From: Oceanisphaera pacifica
GTDB lineage: Bacteria > Pseudomonadota > Gammaproteobacteria > Enterobacterales > Aeromonadaceae
Length of the DNA stretch: 64,000 bases
Reading direction: 5' to 3'
Assembly (NCBI RefSeq): GCF_017498065.1
Contig: NZ_JAGDFX010000001.1
Span: 124,001-188,000, forward strand
Part shown: positions 20,069-29,938 of the stretch, piece by piece
Numbering within the stretch: the stretch's first letter is position 1
Layout: every line of letters starts with the position of its first letter
Notes under the pieces: model-generated
What the model saw: only the letters and a program-made list of their open reading frames with translations
Told to the model about the DNA's origin: nothing
Database searches by the model: none
Translations under genes and position numbers: made by a program

Positions 20069-21511
20069 TTAGAAATCAGAAATATCCATCAAGTCCATAC
20101 TGGCACCCTGATTGCTACCCGAGTTTTGTGGCTGCTGTGAGGCAGGCTTAGCCGGTGACTTACCCGCTTTAAAGGTCCGCATGGCCTGCTCTTTTTGTGG
20201 GTGCCATGCCACCACTACACCATTAACTTCGCGCCCAGAAGTGGGGTGTGTATGAGTCCAGCGCTTAGCAACAGATAAGCCTACTAAGCCCTCAACAGAT
20301 GAGCTCATTTGCGACATTTGTCGTGTTTCTTTTAATAATTTAGTGGTGGTTGCGGCAACAGTATCTTCACCACCCTCGGTCTTAGTTAGAGTTGCAACTT
20401 TTTCACGTTGTGAGCCTTTGCTGGTATTCGTTTTCATACTGCCATAAAGATTATAGGCTTCAGAAATATGCGCATAGGCTTCTTGCTGCGCTTCAATAAA
20501 GGCAAAGTCGCGGTTATCGTTACATTCTTCGTAATCCACTGGGTTACAGTCATTACCCGCCATGCCAAACGAGACCAGCATGGGGTAACCTTGCTCATCG
20601 CGTAGCATTTTTACGCCATATTCGTACATAAGATTAGGCTTATTAGCCTCCAAAAAGTTATCCAGATTTACCCCTGGCTTCTCAGGTTTAGGCACGACTT
20701 GCCCTTTGCTGCTTTGCAAAGACGCCAACAGATTTTTCATCTTATTTGATGTTGATAACACTACGGCCACAGAGGTATTTCCATTATCGTCAGTGACTTC
20801 AAACGTTTTTACAATCATAGCGCCACTGATCTCACCACGCGCACGGGTTTCAGTTTCACGCATCATGGCTTTGCGCATCATCACTTTACGCTTAGACTTA
20901 GGCGCAGCTTCAAAATCATTAGGATCCACTCCTAATTCAACGAGCTTAGAGTTTAAAGAGCCATCTACCACGGCCACTAGCTTATTCATCATGGCGTTCA
21001 TTTTACTTTCGCTGCGCAACTCTTCAGGACTAAATTCAGGCCCTTTATTAGTACGAAATGACTCTCTGGCCACTTTAGAGCTCACATCTAAATGCAACTC
21101 ACTAATTAACGACTCACGAGCTTTAGTTTGTGCTTGTAAGTAGGCAATAGTGCGAGCATCACCCCAGTCTGGAGCGCTAGATTGCAGGCTAATATCAGCC
21201 ACACCATATTGTAAAAACACCTCATTAGCTCTGCCCTGTTGGCGATAAGCCTGACGACGCTTGCTTACATAACGCTCGGCTTGCTCAGATACATGGCGGT
21301 GAGCATTTTTGATGCCGGCATCCACAGCTTTCACAATTTCAATTTCAGTTTGTGCCGGAGCAGCCACTGCATCATCAACGGCATCAGGAGCGTCGGCAGC
21401 CACTTCTGCGACCTCAATTTGTGCCGGAGCAGGGGCTGTGGCCGGAGTTTGTGCCACAGCATTGCCTGCATATAGGCCCAGAAACATGGCCCCATAAAGA
21501 AACGTTTTCAT
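20069..21511 (-). CDS. Conserved secreted protein of the LpoB/CsgG-like operon (DUF6844-like)
   Basis: 480-residue exported protein: signal peptide MKTFLYGAMFLGLYAGNAVA, an acidic Ala/Pro-rich linker (about 20-60), a helical charged segment (HRHVSEQAERYVSKRRQAYR), then a large mixed domain with several cysteines (GNDCNPVDYEECND) and a Ser/Gln/Asn-rich tail. The start chosen is the ATG at 21511, because AAGGA lies 8-9 bases upstream; the open frame extends to 21631 but has no ribosome site there. I recall a DUF6844 family occurring in this gene context but could not check it. Function is unknown. It lies 10 bp upstream of the CsgG-like gene. Confidence 0.7.
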   Translation of the reverse strand: MKTFLYGAMFLGLYAGNAVAQTPATAPAPAQIEVAEVAADAPDAVDDAVAAPAQTEIEIVKAVDAGIKNAHRHVSEQAERYVSKRRQAYRQQGRANEVFLQYGVADISLQSSAPDWGDARTIAYLQAQTKARESLISELHLDVSSKVARESFRTNKGPEFSPEELRSESKMNAMMNKLVAVVDGSLNSKLVELGVDPNDFEAAPKSKRKVMMRKAMMRETETRARGEISGAMIVKTFEVTDDNGNTSVAVVLSTSNKMKNLLASLQSSKGQVVPKPEKPGVNLDNFLEANKPNLMYEYGVKMLRDEQGYPMLVSFGMAGNDCNPVDYEECNDNRDFAFIEAQQEAYAHISEAYNLYGSMKTNTSKGSQREKVATLTKTEGGEDTVAATTTKLLKETRQMSQMSSSVEGLVGLSVAKRWTHTHPTSGREVNGVVVAWHPQKEQAMRTFKAGKSPAKPASQQPQNSGSNQGASMDLMDISDF

Positions 21512-21560
21512 ATTATTCATCCTTAAAAATACCAATAGGCCCCAAAGAGGCCCATTGTGA

Positions 21561-22172
21561 TTACCAAGATACAGTACGGTTGTCGCCACGCTTAATAATA
21601 GGGTACTCGCCTTCCCAATAAGCCAGACCATTTTCTAAGTTAGTGAGCGTCATTTGAAAGTAGTAATCAACCTGCTGAGTACGGCGATCAACGCGGTTAT
21701 TACGTTGAATAACTTTGCCACTTAGGCTGTAGTCGGGCGCAATCACTTTATTGTTTTTCTTAACCGTGCTGCGTTTAACCATGGATGAGTTTCTTAGTTG
21801 ACGTACTTTAGCGGTCATTTCATCTTCTGCGCCATTTAAACCTATTGCAGTAGTGGTAATAAACTTGCCACTTTGTAATAAGCGCACCCGTATCTTCTTA
21901 GTTAGCTGATCAGTATCAATACGCTGTGTGGTGTCGTTAATCATGGTGGATACCGCCATCACATAACGGCCACCTTGTGAGGCTTGTGGATGTACCAGTA
22001 ACGGGCTGGCTATCATTTCATCAACAGCTTGGCTGGCCGCTGTTTCAAAGTCTTTATAATCCAACCCCATGACGGCGGTTTGGTCTTGGCTTGGGTCAAC
22101 ATACCGCGTGGCCGTTGTACAACCGGTTAGGGTCGCCAGTAAAATCATGGCTGGTAACATTATCTTTTTCAT
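21561..22172 (-). CDS. LpoB-like outer-membrane lipoprotein
   Basis: 203-residue lipoprotein with lipobox LATLTGC (Cys18). The body matches the LpoB family: YVMAVSTMINDTTQRIDTDQLTKKIR and the C-terminal PDYSLSGKVIQR ... YYFQMTLTNLENGLAYWEGEYPI, equivalent to the segment in E. coli LpoB that precedes its terminal region. LpoB activates the transpeptidase PBP1b, but LpoB-type folds also occur in unrelated operons. This one is 12 bp after a COG3014-like lipoprotein rather than in the ycfM context, so it may be a paralogue with another partner. Confidence 0.82.
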   Translation of the reverse strand: MKKIMLPAMILLATLTGCTTATRYVDPSQDQTAVMGLDYKDFETAASQAVDEMIASPLLVHPQASQGGRYVMAVSTMINDTTQRIDTDQLTKKIRVRLLQSGKFITTTAIGLNGAEDEMTAKVRQLRNSSMVKRSTVKKNNKVIAPDYSLSGKVIQRNNRVDRRTQQVDYYFQMTLTNLENGLAYWEGEYPIIKRGDNRTVSW

Positions 22173-22184
22173 TGAGGTGCTCTC

Positions 22185-23582
22185 TTATAGGTTAATAGTT
22201 TCAACTGTGGGCTGTAAGTTAGGTGCGGCGGCTTTGACATATACCATATGAAAACGGCTATTCGGATCCAGATCTACATCTAGCGGCAATGCTAATCCTG
22301 GAGTCTTAATGGTCAGCTTATTAGATGTAGGGCGAGCAACTCTTGCTAACTGCCATTCTTTAGGCAACGCAGTCCAAGAGCGAATATCAGCCCCGGTAGA
22401 GGCCGCTTGAGCCATACCAGCAAGCATGCCTGCTAAAGGATTTCTATCCTGTATTTGCTTTTGCGCTACCGTTTTTAGCGTAGTGCGGATCACTTCGCGA
22501 GTTAAAATATAAGGGAACTCGCTTTTAAACTCAGCCTGAATCACTTTATCCATACTGGCTAATGGTCGAGTTTTTATTTTGCCGATTTCTAAGTACGGAT
22601 AGGCTTGCGGACGCTCCACAAGCTTGGGTAAGGCGATGCCGCTATAAGTGACGTTAGAGGTAAACGCGAATAAAGGTAGGTCGATACGAAACTCTTCTTT
22701 CTTAGCGCCTAAGCCATTTTCAAAAATAACCCATACTGTTGGCTTATGTCGTTTCATGCCACGACCCTTGGTCAAACTCGTGGCCATATTCATATCAACT
22801 TTAACATCAGCATTTTTTGTTAGGCCATATACACGTTTAAAGCTATCTCTGGCTTTACTGTAATCGCTGTTATCTTGTGCCTTAAGCATAAAGTAAAGGC
22901 CGTGTAGATAGGTTGAGAAGGGATTGATATAGCCGTCGTAAGCACTCCATTGTGATAGGTCGACACCTTGATTAGCCAAAATAGGCGTGGCTTTTTCTAA
23001 ACTTCGATCAATGTTTTCTTGATCAAGCTGTGCTTGTTCTTCAGCAAGCTTTTCTTTTTGCTTGGCCACTTTTTTCTGGAAGTATTCAGCGGCTCTTCGC
23101 TGACGATCTTCAGTTCGATTCCATTCAATACGTGCGTTGGCGTTATCCCCTTGCGCCATAAAGTTTAGCGCTTTATAAGTATTGGCCATCACACCATCAA
23201 ACTGGCTTTGCTTGTAGCTAGTCACGCTGTCATTAAGAAACATAGAGCCGGCTAATTGCGCGCCTTTAGATAAGAAGTGCTCTGTGTCTTCGCCTTGCAT
23301 TTCATATTCAGCAGCATCAAATAATAAGTTAGATTTACGGTATGCTTTTTCTTGACGCAGTAGCGTTGCGGCTTGTAAGGACCAGAGTAAGTTTTTTGCA
23401 TACCCCGTATCTTTATCAATTTTCGCTCTTTCTTCTGCTAATACGATGGCATCCAAGTTAGCCCCATGAGTAATAGCTTGCTCAAAGCCACCAAACTTGT
23501 CTTTTTGCATTACTGAAGTACAACCAGACAACAGCAATAGGCCGGTCAGCATTAGAAGATGCTTTCCTGATAAATAAGTCAT
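22185..23582 (-). CDS. COG3014-like lipoprotein with TPR-like helices
   Basis: 465-residue lipoprotein with lipobox LLLLSGC (Cys21). The N-terminal two-thirds are helical with TPR-like repeats (AKNLLWSLQAATLLRQEKAY ... FLSKGAQLAGSMFLND ... NTYKALNFMAQGDNANARIEW), followed by a charged coiled-coil (about residues 165-195, EKLAEEQAQLDQENIDR). A mixed C-terminal domain contains KGRGMKRHKPTVWVIFENG. It matches an uncharacterised family (COG3014) known in gammaproteobacteria and is the first gene of the four-gene operon. The 399-bp upstream gap should carry the promoter. Confidence 0.78.
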   Translation of the reverse strand: MTYLSGKHLLMLTGLLLLSGCTSVMQKDKFGGFEQAITHGANLDAIVLAEERAKIDKDTGYAKNLLWSLQAATLLRQEKAYRKSNLLFDAAEYEMQGEDTEHFLSKGAQLAGSMFLNDSVTSYKQSQFDGVMANTYKALNFMAQGDNANARIEWNRTEDRQRRAAEYFQKKVAKQKEKLAEEQAQLDQENIDRSLEKATPILANQGVDLSQWSAYDGYINPFSTYLHGLYFMLKAQDNSDYSKARDSFKRVYGLTKNADVKVDMNMATSLTKGRGMKRHKPTVWVIFENGLGAKKEEFRIDLPLFAFTSNVTYSGIALPKLVERPQAYPYLEIGKIKTRPLASMDKVIQAEFKSEFPYILTREVIRTTLKTVAQKQIQDRNPLAGMLAGMAQAASTGADIRSWTALPKEWQLARVARPTSNKLTIKTPGLALPLDVDLDPNSRFHMVYVKAAAPNLQPTVETINL

Positions 23583-23921
23583 GATAATTTACGTTCCATG
23601 TGTGCAATTTATAAGCTTTTTGATCGCGTCAAAAACAGCCGCAGCATATTAAACAAAAAAAGTCATTAATTGAACCTTTAAATTAATAGAAAACAAAAAA
23701 GATAAAATAAACTGACGCCAGTTAACACAAGGCTATTAATTAACAAAGCGAAAAAATAGCAAAACGTTACTCATGCATATAAAAAACCTACGCATTTAGT
23801 CGTATTATACTTTAAATGGATCATTAGGGAGGTTGGTTATTTATTAAACAAGACAAGAAGGAGGGTATACTGTGTTAAAGCTTACTAAGCATGAAAAAGC
23901 ATAAAGTATGGATAAATGTTA
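23583..23921. other. AT-rich gap upstream of the envelope operon
   Basis: No gene or RNA is recognisable. The sequence is strongly AT-rich (runs such as AAACAAAAAAAGTC and AAAACAAAAAAGAT) and probably holds the promoter of the minus-strand lipoprotein operon starting at 23582. Confidence 0.5.
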
Positions 23922-23950
23922 TTAAGCCAGAGCAAGGTTCTCTGGCTTAA
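23922..23950 (-). terminator. Hairpin downstream of the M18 aminopeptidase gene
   Basis: Inverted repeat TTAAGCCAGAG / CTCTGGCTTAA with a 7-nt loop, 32 bp past the apeB stop. It lacks a long T-run, so termination may be partial. Confidence 0.6.
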
Positions 23951-23981
23951 TATCGTATAAATATCTTCTATGGGTATAACT

Positions 23982-25316
23982 TCACGACTCTGCGAGCAAA
24001 ATGTCTGCGCCATCCCACTCGCTGATAAAAGCTTGTAGCGCTTGGCTTAAATACCAAGCATCTTTGCTACCAGCGGTTTCGCGAATAGAGTGCATAGACC
24101 ATTGCGGCGCGCCTACATCTACCACTCGTACGCCTAACTTAGTACCTGCAATGGGGCCTATGGTGCTGCCGCAGCCCATATCGGAGCGCACCACAAAATG
24201 CTGATAAGGCACTTTGGCCATGTCACAAAAGCTACTGAACAAGGCGCTGGTTTCACTACTGGTGGCGTAACGCTGGTTGGCATTAACTTTAATAACAGGG
24301 CCGGCATTAATTTTTGGCCCGTGGTTATCATCATGCTTATCGGCATAGTTGGGATGAATGGCGTGAGCATTATCGCAAGAAATAAGCAAAGAGCGCGCTA
24401 TCATGCGCTGATATTGTTGCTCGTTACCACTTAAGCGGCGCAATACACTTTCTAAAAAGGGACCTTCGGCTCCAATAGCAGAGGCACTGCCCACTTCTTC
24501 ATGGTCGTTACATACCAATAATGAGGTTGCCGCTTGTGTTTGCTTATCGCTTTGCAACAATGCTTTTAATCCGGTGTAGCAAGATAATAAATTATCGAGG
24601 CGCGCCGAACTAATAAACTCTTGCTCTAAACCTATGAGTGCTGGTGGCTGAGTATCATAAAAGCACAAATCGTAATCTATCACCTCTGCCACCTCATGGC
24701 CGGCATCGCGTAACCAAGTGGCGAGCCAATGACGCAGCACTAAGTTAGGGCTGGCACCTTCGCTTTCATCGACACCCAGAATAGGCGGTAGGTGTAGCTG
24801 AGCATTCACAGTCGCGTTTTTATTAGCTTCGCGGTTTAAGTGAATCGCCAGAGAGGGAATAATGGCAATCGGCTGTTTGATATCCAGTAACGCAGAGCTT
24901 AGCTTGCCTGCTTTATTACGAAAGTGCACTTGGCCGGCAAGAGATAAATCACGATCAAACCAAGGGTGTAGTAATACCCCACCGTACACCTCAACCCCTA
25001 ACTGCAAGCAGCCTTGGCGTAGTAATTCAGCCTTAGGTTTTACTTTTAAACAGGGGCTGTCGGTATGTGCCCCCATCATGCGTACCCCAGTTTCAGCCAC
25101 GGCTTGCTCGCCTAAGCGAAAGGCAATAATAGAACAGGCACCACGGGTTATCCAATAACCTTGGCCGGGCGTTAACTGCCATTCTTCACTTTCATTTAAT
25201 GCTGTAAAACCGGCCTTGGCTAATTGCTTCTCCATCATTAAAACCGCATGGGCTGGGCTTGGAGAGTCCTGTAAAAAATCAATTAACCCCTGATTAAATT
25301 CTGCTTGTTCAGTCAC
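23982..25316 (-). CDS. apeB: M18 family aspartyl aminopeptidase
   Basis: 444-residue cytosolic metallopeptidase of the M18 family (DAP/ApeB type), which removes N-terminal Asp/Glu from peptides. Family signatures are [13 protein letters not shown] with a zinc-ligand His, [26 protein letters not shown] with the catalytic Glu pair, [15 protein letters not shown], and the C-terminal [13 protein letters not shown] and WSMHSIRE. Length is near that of other bacterial M18 enzymes (about 430). It is a single-gene unit flanked by repeat elements on its 5' side. Confidence 0.94.
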   Translation of the reverse strand: MTEQAEFNQGLIDFLQDSPSPAHAVLMMEKQLAKAGFTALNESEEWQLTPGQGYWITRGACSIIAFRLGEQAVAETGVRMMGAHTDSPCLKVKPKAELLRQGCLQLGVEVYGGVLLHPWFDRDLSLAGQVHFRNKAGKLSSALLDIKQPIAIIPSLAIHLNREANKNATVNAQLHLPPILGVDESEGASPNLVLRHWLATWLRDAGHEVAEVIDYDLCFYDTQPPALIGLEQEFISSARLDNLLSCYTGLKALLQSDKQTQAATSLLVCNDHEEVGSASAIGAEGPFLESVLRRLSGNEQQYQRMIARSLLISCDNAHAIHPNYADKHDDNHGPKINAGPVIKVNANQRYATSSETSALFSSFCDMAKVPYQHFVVRSDMGCGSTIGPIAGTKLGVRVVDVGAPQWSMHSIRETAGSKDAWYLSQALQAFISEWDGADILLAES

Positions 25317-25332
25317 TTAATTACCTCGAAAA

Positions 25333-25472
25333 AGCTATTAGCTGTCAGCCGTAAGCTATCAGCTAAAAAGAAAAAGACCACTTTTATAGAAGCCGCTTTA
25401 ACGGTCAGCTGGTGTTAGCTAGATATCTTGCTATTGACCTTAACTGACAGCTTAAAGCTTACGGCTTATCGC
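25333..25472. repeat. Inverted pair of the GCTATCAG-type intergenic element
   Basis: The arms are GCTGTCAGCCGTAAGCTATC (25341-25360) and GCTTACGGCTTATCGC (25457-25472), facing each other across about 95 bp. Same element family as at 11250, 33811, 49962 and 62229. They occupy the gap between apeB and trmB. Confidence 0.7.
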
Positions 25473-25485
25473 TCCCCGAAGGGGC

Positions 25486-26220
25486 CTAAGAAATGCGCGT
25501 AAAAATCAAATCCCACACACCATGGCCCAAGCGATGGCCACGCTGCTCAAACTTGGTTAAGGGACGATAATCTGGGCGCGGCATATAATCGCCCTCGGTA
25601 CAGGCATTGGCATAACCGGGGGCGGCATTCATCACCTCTAACATATGCTCGGCATAGTTTTCCCAGTCGGTAGCCATATGGAATTCACCACCAATTTTTA
25701 GCTTACTACGCAGCATCTCTACAAACGCAGGCTGTACGATACGACGCTTGTGATGACGAGCTTTATGCCAAGGATCAGGAAAAAACAATTGCACACGATC
25801 AAGGCTTTGCTCAGGCAACATATGCTCAAATACTTCTACTGCATCGTGACACATCACTCGCAAGTTAGTCAGCTTTGCCTCAGCTGCTCCCATTAAGCAA
25901 GCGCCAACACCTGGGGTATGAACCTCAATGCCGATATAGTCAAGCTCGGGTGCAACGCGCGCCATTTCCACTAGCGAGCCTCCCATGCCAAAGCCAATTT
26001 CAAGAACTCGTGGCGCCGAGCGCTTAAACTCCGCATCTAAATCGAGTAACGCCGGCTTATATTCAATGCCCATGATTGGCCATTGCATGGTCATGGCATT
26101 TTCTTGGCCTTTAGTTAAGCGTCCTTCTCGGCGTACAAAACTGCGAATTTTGCGTTTGCGTAGTTCTTGCTCTGTTTGCTTAGCCTGTTCAGTGGCCTCA
26201 CCCTGTTGCGAGTCTGTCAT
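25486..26220 (-). CDS. trmB: tRNA (guanine-N7-)-methyltransferase
   Basis: 244-residue SAM-dependent enzyme that makes m7G46 in tRNA variable loops. The SAM-binding motif is [16 protein letters not shown] near residue 72; the family signature [18 protein letters not shown] and the C-terminal [21 protein letters not shown] are complete. Length matches E. coli TrmB (239). It is divergent from mutY across a 288-bp gap, the usual trmB/mutY/yggX arrangement in gammaproteobacteria. Confidence 0.97.
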   Translation of the reverse strand: MTDSQQGEATEQAKQTEQELRKRKIRSFVRREGRLTKGQENAMTMQWPIMGIEYKPALLDLDAEFKRSAPRVLEIGFGMGGSLVEMARVAPELDYIGIEVHTPGVGACLMGAAEAKLTNLRVMCHDAVEVFEHMLPEQSLDRVQLFFPDPWHKARHHKRRIVQPAFVEMLRSKLKIGGEFHMATDWENYAEHMLEVMNAAPGYANACTEGDYMPRPDYRPLTKFEQRGHRLGHGVWDLIFTRIS

Positions 26221-26508
26221 TATTATTCTCCGGGAGGATAGATGCGCGAATATTACAAGGTTATGCTCTATACAAGGCTTATAATATTAGCGAATTATGC
26301 TGTTTATCAGTCGATTTTAAATGCTTGATACACAGATTGCGACCACAGCGCGACTTTCTGGTCGTGATAGATACAGGTAGTAGCATCAATCTGCCATGCT
26401 TTCTCCGTAAAAATAGCTAAACGCACACCGGCTTAATAGCGACCTGTTTGCACTCAACATCTCACTGTGGTCTGATCTGCACATTATGTTTAAATCATAG
26501 TTACTATT

Positions 26509-27570
26509 GTGAATACAGCTTCTTTTGCCCAGCGCGTACTGGACTGGTACCAAGCGTACGGGCGTAAAACATTACCTTGGCAGCAGCATAAAACCCCTTA
26601 TCGCGTCTGGGTGTCCGAAATAATGCTACAACAAACCCAAGTCGCGACCGTTATTCCCTATTACGAACGTTTTATGGCGCGTTTTCCTGATGTGCTGAGT
26701 TTGGCTAATGCCGAACAAGATGAGGTGCTGCATCTATGGACTGGTCTTGGCTATTATGCCCGTGCTCGTAATTTACATAAAGCCGCACAAACCATTCGTG
26801 ATCATTATCAGGGCCATTTCCCTGAACAATTTGCCGACGTATTAGGCTTGCCCGGCATAGGCCGCTCGACCGCGGGCGCAATCTTGTCTTTATCTCTGGG
26901 GCAACACCACGGCATTTTAGATGGCAACGTCAAGCGAGTGCTCGCGCGTTGGTTGGCGCAACAAGGTTGGCCTGGGCAAAAAACAGTAGAAAACCAACTC
27001 TGGGAGCAAGTCTCGCGTCTTACACCCGCCACCGGGGTAAGCCAATATAATCAGGCCATGATGGACTTAGGCGCCACTATTTGTACTCGCTCTAAGCCAA
27101 AATGCGAGTCTTGTCCGCTTGCCAATGATTGTCAGGCATTAGCACTAAACACCCCTACGGCCTTCCCTCATTCCAAGCCCAAGAAAACTGTGCAACCGGT
27201 TAAAGAGGCTTACTTACTATTGCTCAAACAAGGTCAAAATATTTTACTAGAGCAGCGCCCACCACAAGGCATTTGGGGAGGATTATATTGTTTTCCTGAA
27301 TTTAATAATCAGCAAGATTTAACCTCTTGGCTAACACGCTATCCCCAGGCCTCTAAAGCTGTCCCATTAGCTGGTTTTCGCCATACATTTAGTCACTTTC
27401 ATCTTGATATCACCCCATACTTGGTTGAATTGGAGCAGATCCCTCACGAGATCATGGCCGGATCCCAACGACTTTGGTATAACTTAGAACAACCCGCATC
27501 GGTTGGCTTGGCAGCGGCAACTAAAAAACTGCTCGCCTACCCACAATTGCAACAGAGGAACCATCAATGA
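26509..27570 (+). CDS. mutY: Adenine DNA glycosylase
   Basis: 353-residue base-excision repair enzyme that removes A mispaired with 8-oxoG. Catalytic Glu is in [13 protein letters not shown], the helix-hairpin-helix is [12 protein letters not shown], and the catalytic Asp is in [15 protein letters not shown] 4Fe-4S cluster is bound by [17 protein letters not shown] (C-X6-C-X2-C-X5-C). A C-terminal NUDIX-like domain (about 230-350) recognises 8-oxoG. It starts with GTG; no upstream ATG fits. The stop overlaps the yggX ATG. Confidence 0.97.
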   Translation: MNTASFAQRVLDWYQAYGRKTLPWQQHKTPYRVWVSEIMLQQTQVATVIPYYERFMARFPDVLSLANAEQDEVLHLWTGLGYYARARNLHKAAQTIRDHYQGHFPEQFADVLGLPGIGRSTAGAILSLSLGQHHGILDGNVKRVLARWLAQQGWPGQKTVENQLWEQVSRLTPATGVSQYNQAMMDLGATICTRSKPKCESCPLANDCQALALNTPTAFPHSKPKKTVQPVKEAYLLLLKQGQNILLEQRPPQGIWGGLYCFPEFNNQQDLTSWLTRYPQASKAVPLAGFRHTFSHFHLDITPYLVELEQIPHEIMAGSQRLWYNLEQPASVGLAAATKKLLAYPQLQQRNHQ

Positions 27571-27842
27571 GCCGTACTATTTTTTGCCAGCGCTTACAAA
27601 AAGACGCCGAAGGACTGGATTTTCAACTTTATCCGGGCGAATTGGGCAAACGTATTTATAACAATATCTCTAAAGAAGCCTGGGCTGCTTGGCAGCATAA
27701 GCAAACCATGTTGATTAATGAGAAAAAGCTCAACATGATGAATACTGAGCACAGAGAGTTACTTGAAAAAGAAATGGTGGCCTATTTATTTGAAGGCGCC
27801 GAAGTAAAAGTGGACGGTTATACGCCACCTTCAGCAGACTAA
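27567..27842 (+). CDS. yggX: Fe(2+)-trafficking / oxidative-damage protection protein YggX
   Basis: 91-residue small protein with the family N-terminus [19 protein letters not shown], including the conserved Cys7, and the segment [18 protein letters not shown]. YggX protects Fe-S enzymes and is linked to iron trafficking. It overlaps mutY by 4 bp (ATGA), so MutY with its Fe-S cluster and YggX are co-translated, as in E. coli. Confidence 0.97.
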   Translation: MSRTIFCQRLQKDAEGLDFQLYPGELGKRIYNNISKEAWAAWQHKQTMLINEKKLNMMNTEHRELLEKEMVAYLFEGAEVKVDGYTPPSAD

Positions 27843-27938
27843 ACGACCGATATTGTTCAAGGCTTGAGCAATCGCGCTTGAGCCTTTGAAATAGCGGTTG
27901 ACTTAATAGGGGCAATCTTATTAAATAGCGCTCCGTTA

Positions 27939-28014
27939 GCCCGGATAGCTCAGTCGGTAGAGCAGAGGATTGAAAATCCTCGTGTCGGCGGTTCGATTCC
28001 GTCTCCGGGCACCA
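27939..28014 (+). tRNA. tRNA-Phe (GAA), copy 1
   Basis: 76 nt with encoded CCA; acceptor GCCCGGA/TCCGGGC, anticodon loop TTGAAAA reading UUU/UUC. Nearly the same as E. coli tRNA-Phe. First of four tandem tRNA genes. Confidence 0.97.
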
Positions 28015-28090
28015 TATTGAATATAAAGTCGGCTAGTAATTTATATGTTGGCTTTATGAAAGTTTAAAGTATGTGCGCATCGCGTGCTAC

Positions 28091-28166
28091 GCCCGGATAG
28101 CTCAGTCGGTAGAGCAGAGGATTGAAAATCCTCGTGTCGGCGGTTCGATTCCGTCTCCGGGCACCA
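28091..28166 (+). tRNA. tRNA-Phe (GAA), copy 2
   Basis: Identical in sequence to copy 1, 76 bp downstream of it, with encoded CCA. Confidence 0.97.
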
Positions 28167-28194
28167 TTTAAAAGTATGCAGCAATGCATATTAT

Positions 28195-28270
28195 GCCCGG
28201 ATAGCTCAGTCGGTAGAGCAGAGGATTGAAAATCCTCGTGTCGGCGGTTCGATTCCGTCTCCGGGCACCA
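28195..28270 (+). tRNA. tRNA-Phe (GAA), copy 3
   Basis: Third identical copy, 28 bp after copy 2, with encoded CCA. Confidence 0.97.
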
Positions 28271-28275
28271 TTTAA

Positions 28276-28351
<76 letters not shown>

Positions 28352-28378
28352 TAAAAGCCAAGGTTATTTGGCACAATG

Positions 28379-28414
28379 AAACCAGTTTCGCTTAACGGCA
28401 AACTGGTTTTTTTG
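28379..28414 (+). terminator. Terminator of the tRNA operon
   Basis: Inverted repeat AAACCAGTTT / AAACTGGTTT followed by a run of T residues, 27 bp after the last tRNA. Confidence 0.9.
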
Positions 28415-28808
28415 TGTCTGAAATTTAAAGTTGAGTACTATATAACTGTTCTATCTCTCGCCCCTGCAAAAATCGACAAAGAGTCTATTCCGAAGACACA
28501 CTACTGATCCATTCGAGACCGCAAAGTGTCATCCAGCATTCACCACTGTCTGTATGGTAAGTGTTCTCTGTTACTTCTTCTTAAGCTGTGCATCGTTTGT
28601 GAGTAGCTAATCACGACTCATAGTTGGATAAAGACAGTTTTCGCTAAAAAATCACATAATTAAATATATCTTAGGTGCAATAAAAGTTTGTATCTTAGCT
28701 TATTACTCCTATACTAAATTCGTAATTATAATATATGTCAGATTGTTATTGATTCAAGCTCAAGCCATATCGACTAGTCAATAGCGTTAATACAGCAGGA
28801 GTAACTAG
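28415..28808. other. AT-rich gap downstream of the tRNA cluster
   Basis: No gene, RNA or mobile-element remnant is recognisable. The last 150 bp are very AT-rich and probably hold the promoter for the gene at 28809. No direct repeat of a tRNA 3' end, which would mark an integration site, was seen. Confidence 0.45.
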
Positions 28809-29138
28809 ATGATTTTATCGAAATACAATATTCGTACTATGTGTTTAATGACCAGCTTAGTGTTTATATCAAGCATTAGCTTTGCGGGAGTTATAAAGCC
28901 CGACTGTGATATTTCAAAAGCCGCTAAAAATGCCGCACTAGAAAGTACTGTTGGTGTTAGCGGTCGATGTGATGCATCTAAAACAGCAAAGCAAGCTAAA
29001 GATGAGGCGTTGGAAGGCGTAACCGATAAAGTAGATAACACTAAGGATGCCATATCAGACACTAAAAATAATGCTGCTAACACAATTGGAAACGTAAAAG
29101 ATGAACCAGCAAAAGCAGCCGTAAAGCTAGCTAATTAA
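28809..29138 (+). CDS. Small secreted helical protein, hypothetical
   Basis: 109-residue protein with a signal peptide (hydrophobic residues about 10-25, ending FISSISFAG). The mature part is rich in Ala, Lys, Asp and Asn with an approximate 11-residue periodicity (SKAAKNAALEST ... SKTAKQAKDEALEG ... NTKDAISDTKNNAANTIG), which suggests an amphipathic helix as in LEA-like or YjfN/CsbD-type stress proteins. Two cysteines occur (PDCDIS and GRCDAS). A strong ribosome site (AGGAG) precedes the ATG. Family not recognised; periplasmic location is inferred. Confidence 0.65.
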   Translation: MILSKYNIRTMCLMTSLVFISSISFAGVIKPDCDISKAAKNAALESTVGVSGRCDASKTAKQAKDEALEGVTDKVDNTKDAISDTKNNAANTIGNVKDEPAKAAVKLAN

Positions 29139-29323
29139 TATTTATTAGCAACTAGACTGTCACTTTACGATATAGCACATGAGTACAAACTTCACTTAAT
29201 AAACTACTTATAGTGTTTCACTTTTTCTGCTAAACCCTATAAGTAGCTCCTCATAAAATATAGGTTACATAGGAGCTTATAAAAACTTCCGATGTAACTG
29301 TCACAAATACTCTTAATACCCTC

Positions 29324-29938
29324 TTACCAAGCGCAGGCTTCTCTTAATGCAGTAATGGCGTTATCTAGCCCTGATGTATCAAATACGGCTGTGTAAGGCT
29401 TTTGATTAAAAGGAGTGACTTGGGCAACCATTTTATTGGCCGTTAGCATGTCTTTTAGCATAGCAATGGGCGTGTGACTAAATGTTTGCTGCTTACCTCT
29501 GGGCATGGCCCACTTTGAGGTGTGAGCGGCGTTGTTTCCTATTCTTAGCGTCACATCTGCTTCGCTGCCTAAGTAAGTTTGCCAATCAATATACATTTCC
29601 GTTTTTTTAGAGTCGCAGCGCGCAACCAACATAATGGGTTTACTAAACCTAGAACCACCAGAGTCTGCTTCTAGAGATATGTTGACCGTTTTGGTGTCAT
29701 CTATGGGATCAACCTTGTTAACAATCGTCCACTTACCACGGCGAGTCGTAGGATCGCTGTCCTCGTTAATATTATGTGCTTTGGCTATTTGGTCGTAGCA
29801 TTTTAGCCGAGAGGGATCGCTTTCAATAGCAGCACAGTGCGCAAGGGCACTAGATGGGACAGTCTGAGCCATAGCAGGGCCGGTCAAGACCATGGGCAGT
29901 GCTATTGTCATGGATAGTGCTAACATTTGCTGTTTCAC
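29324..29938 (-). CDS. VasI/TagO-like periplasmic protein (orphan T6SS-associated family)
   Basis: 204-residue protein with a signal peptide ending GPAMA. The mature N-terminus HCAAIESDPSRLKCYDQIA and the core KWTIVNKVDPIDDTKTVN ... LVARCDSKKTEMYIDWQTYLG resemble the VasI/TagO family (type VI secretion-associated) and related single-domain periplasmic proteins. It starts with GTG, preceded by the excellent ribosome site GGGAGGAGG. No T6SS genes are in the window, so a role in secretion cannot be inferred. It stands alone, convergent with the helical protein at 28809. Confidence 0.65.
   Translation of the reverse strand: MKQQMLALSMTIALPMVLTGPAMAQTVPSSALAHCAAIESDPSRLKCYDQIAKAHNINEDSDPTTRRGKWTIVNKVDPIDDTKTVNISLEADSGGSRFSKPIMLVARCDSKKTEMYIDWQTYLGSEADVTLRIGNNAAHTSKWAMPRGKQQTFSHTPIAMLKDMLTANKMVAQVTPFNQKPYTAVFDTSGLDNAITALREACAW

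Noticed and set aside
29324..29938. Type VI secretion locus
   Set aside because: Only one VasI/TagO-like gene; no tss genes nearby.
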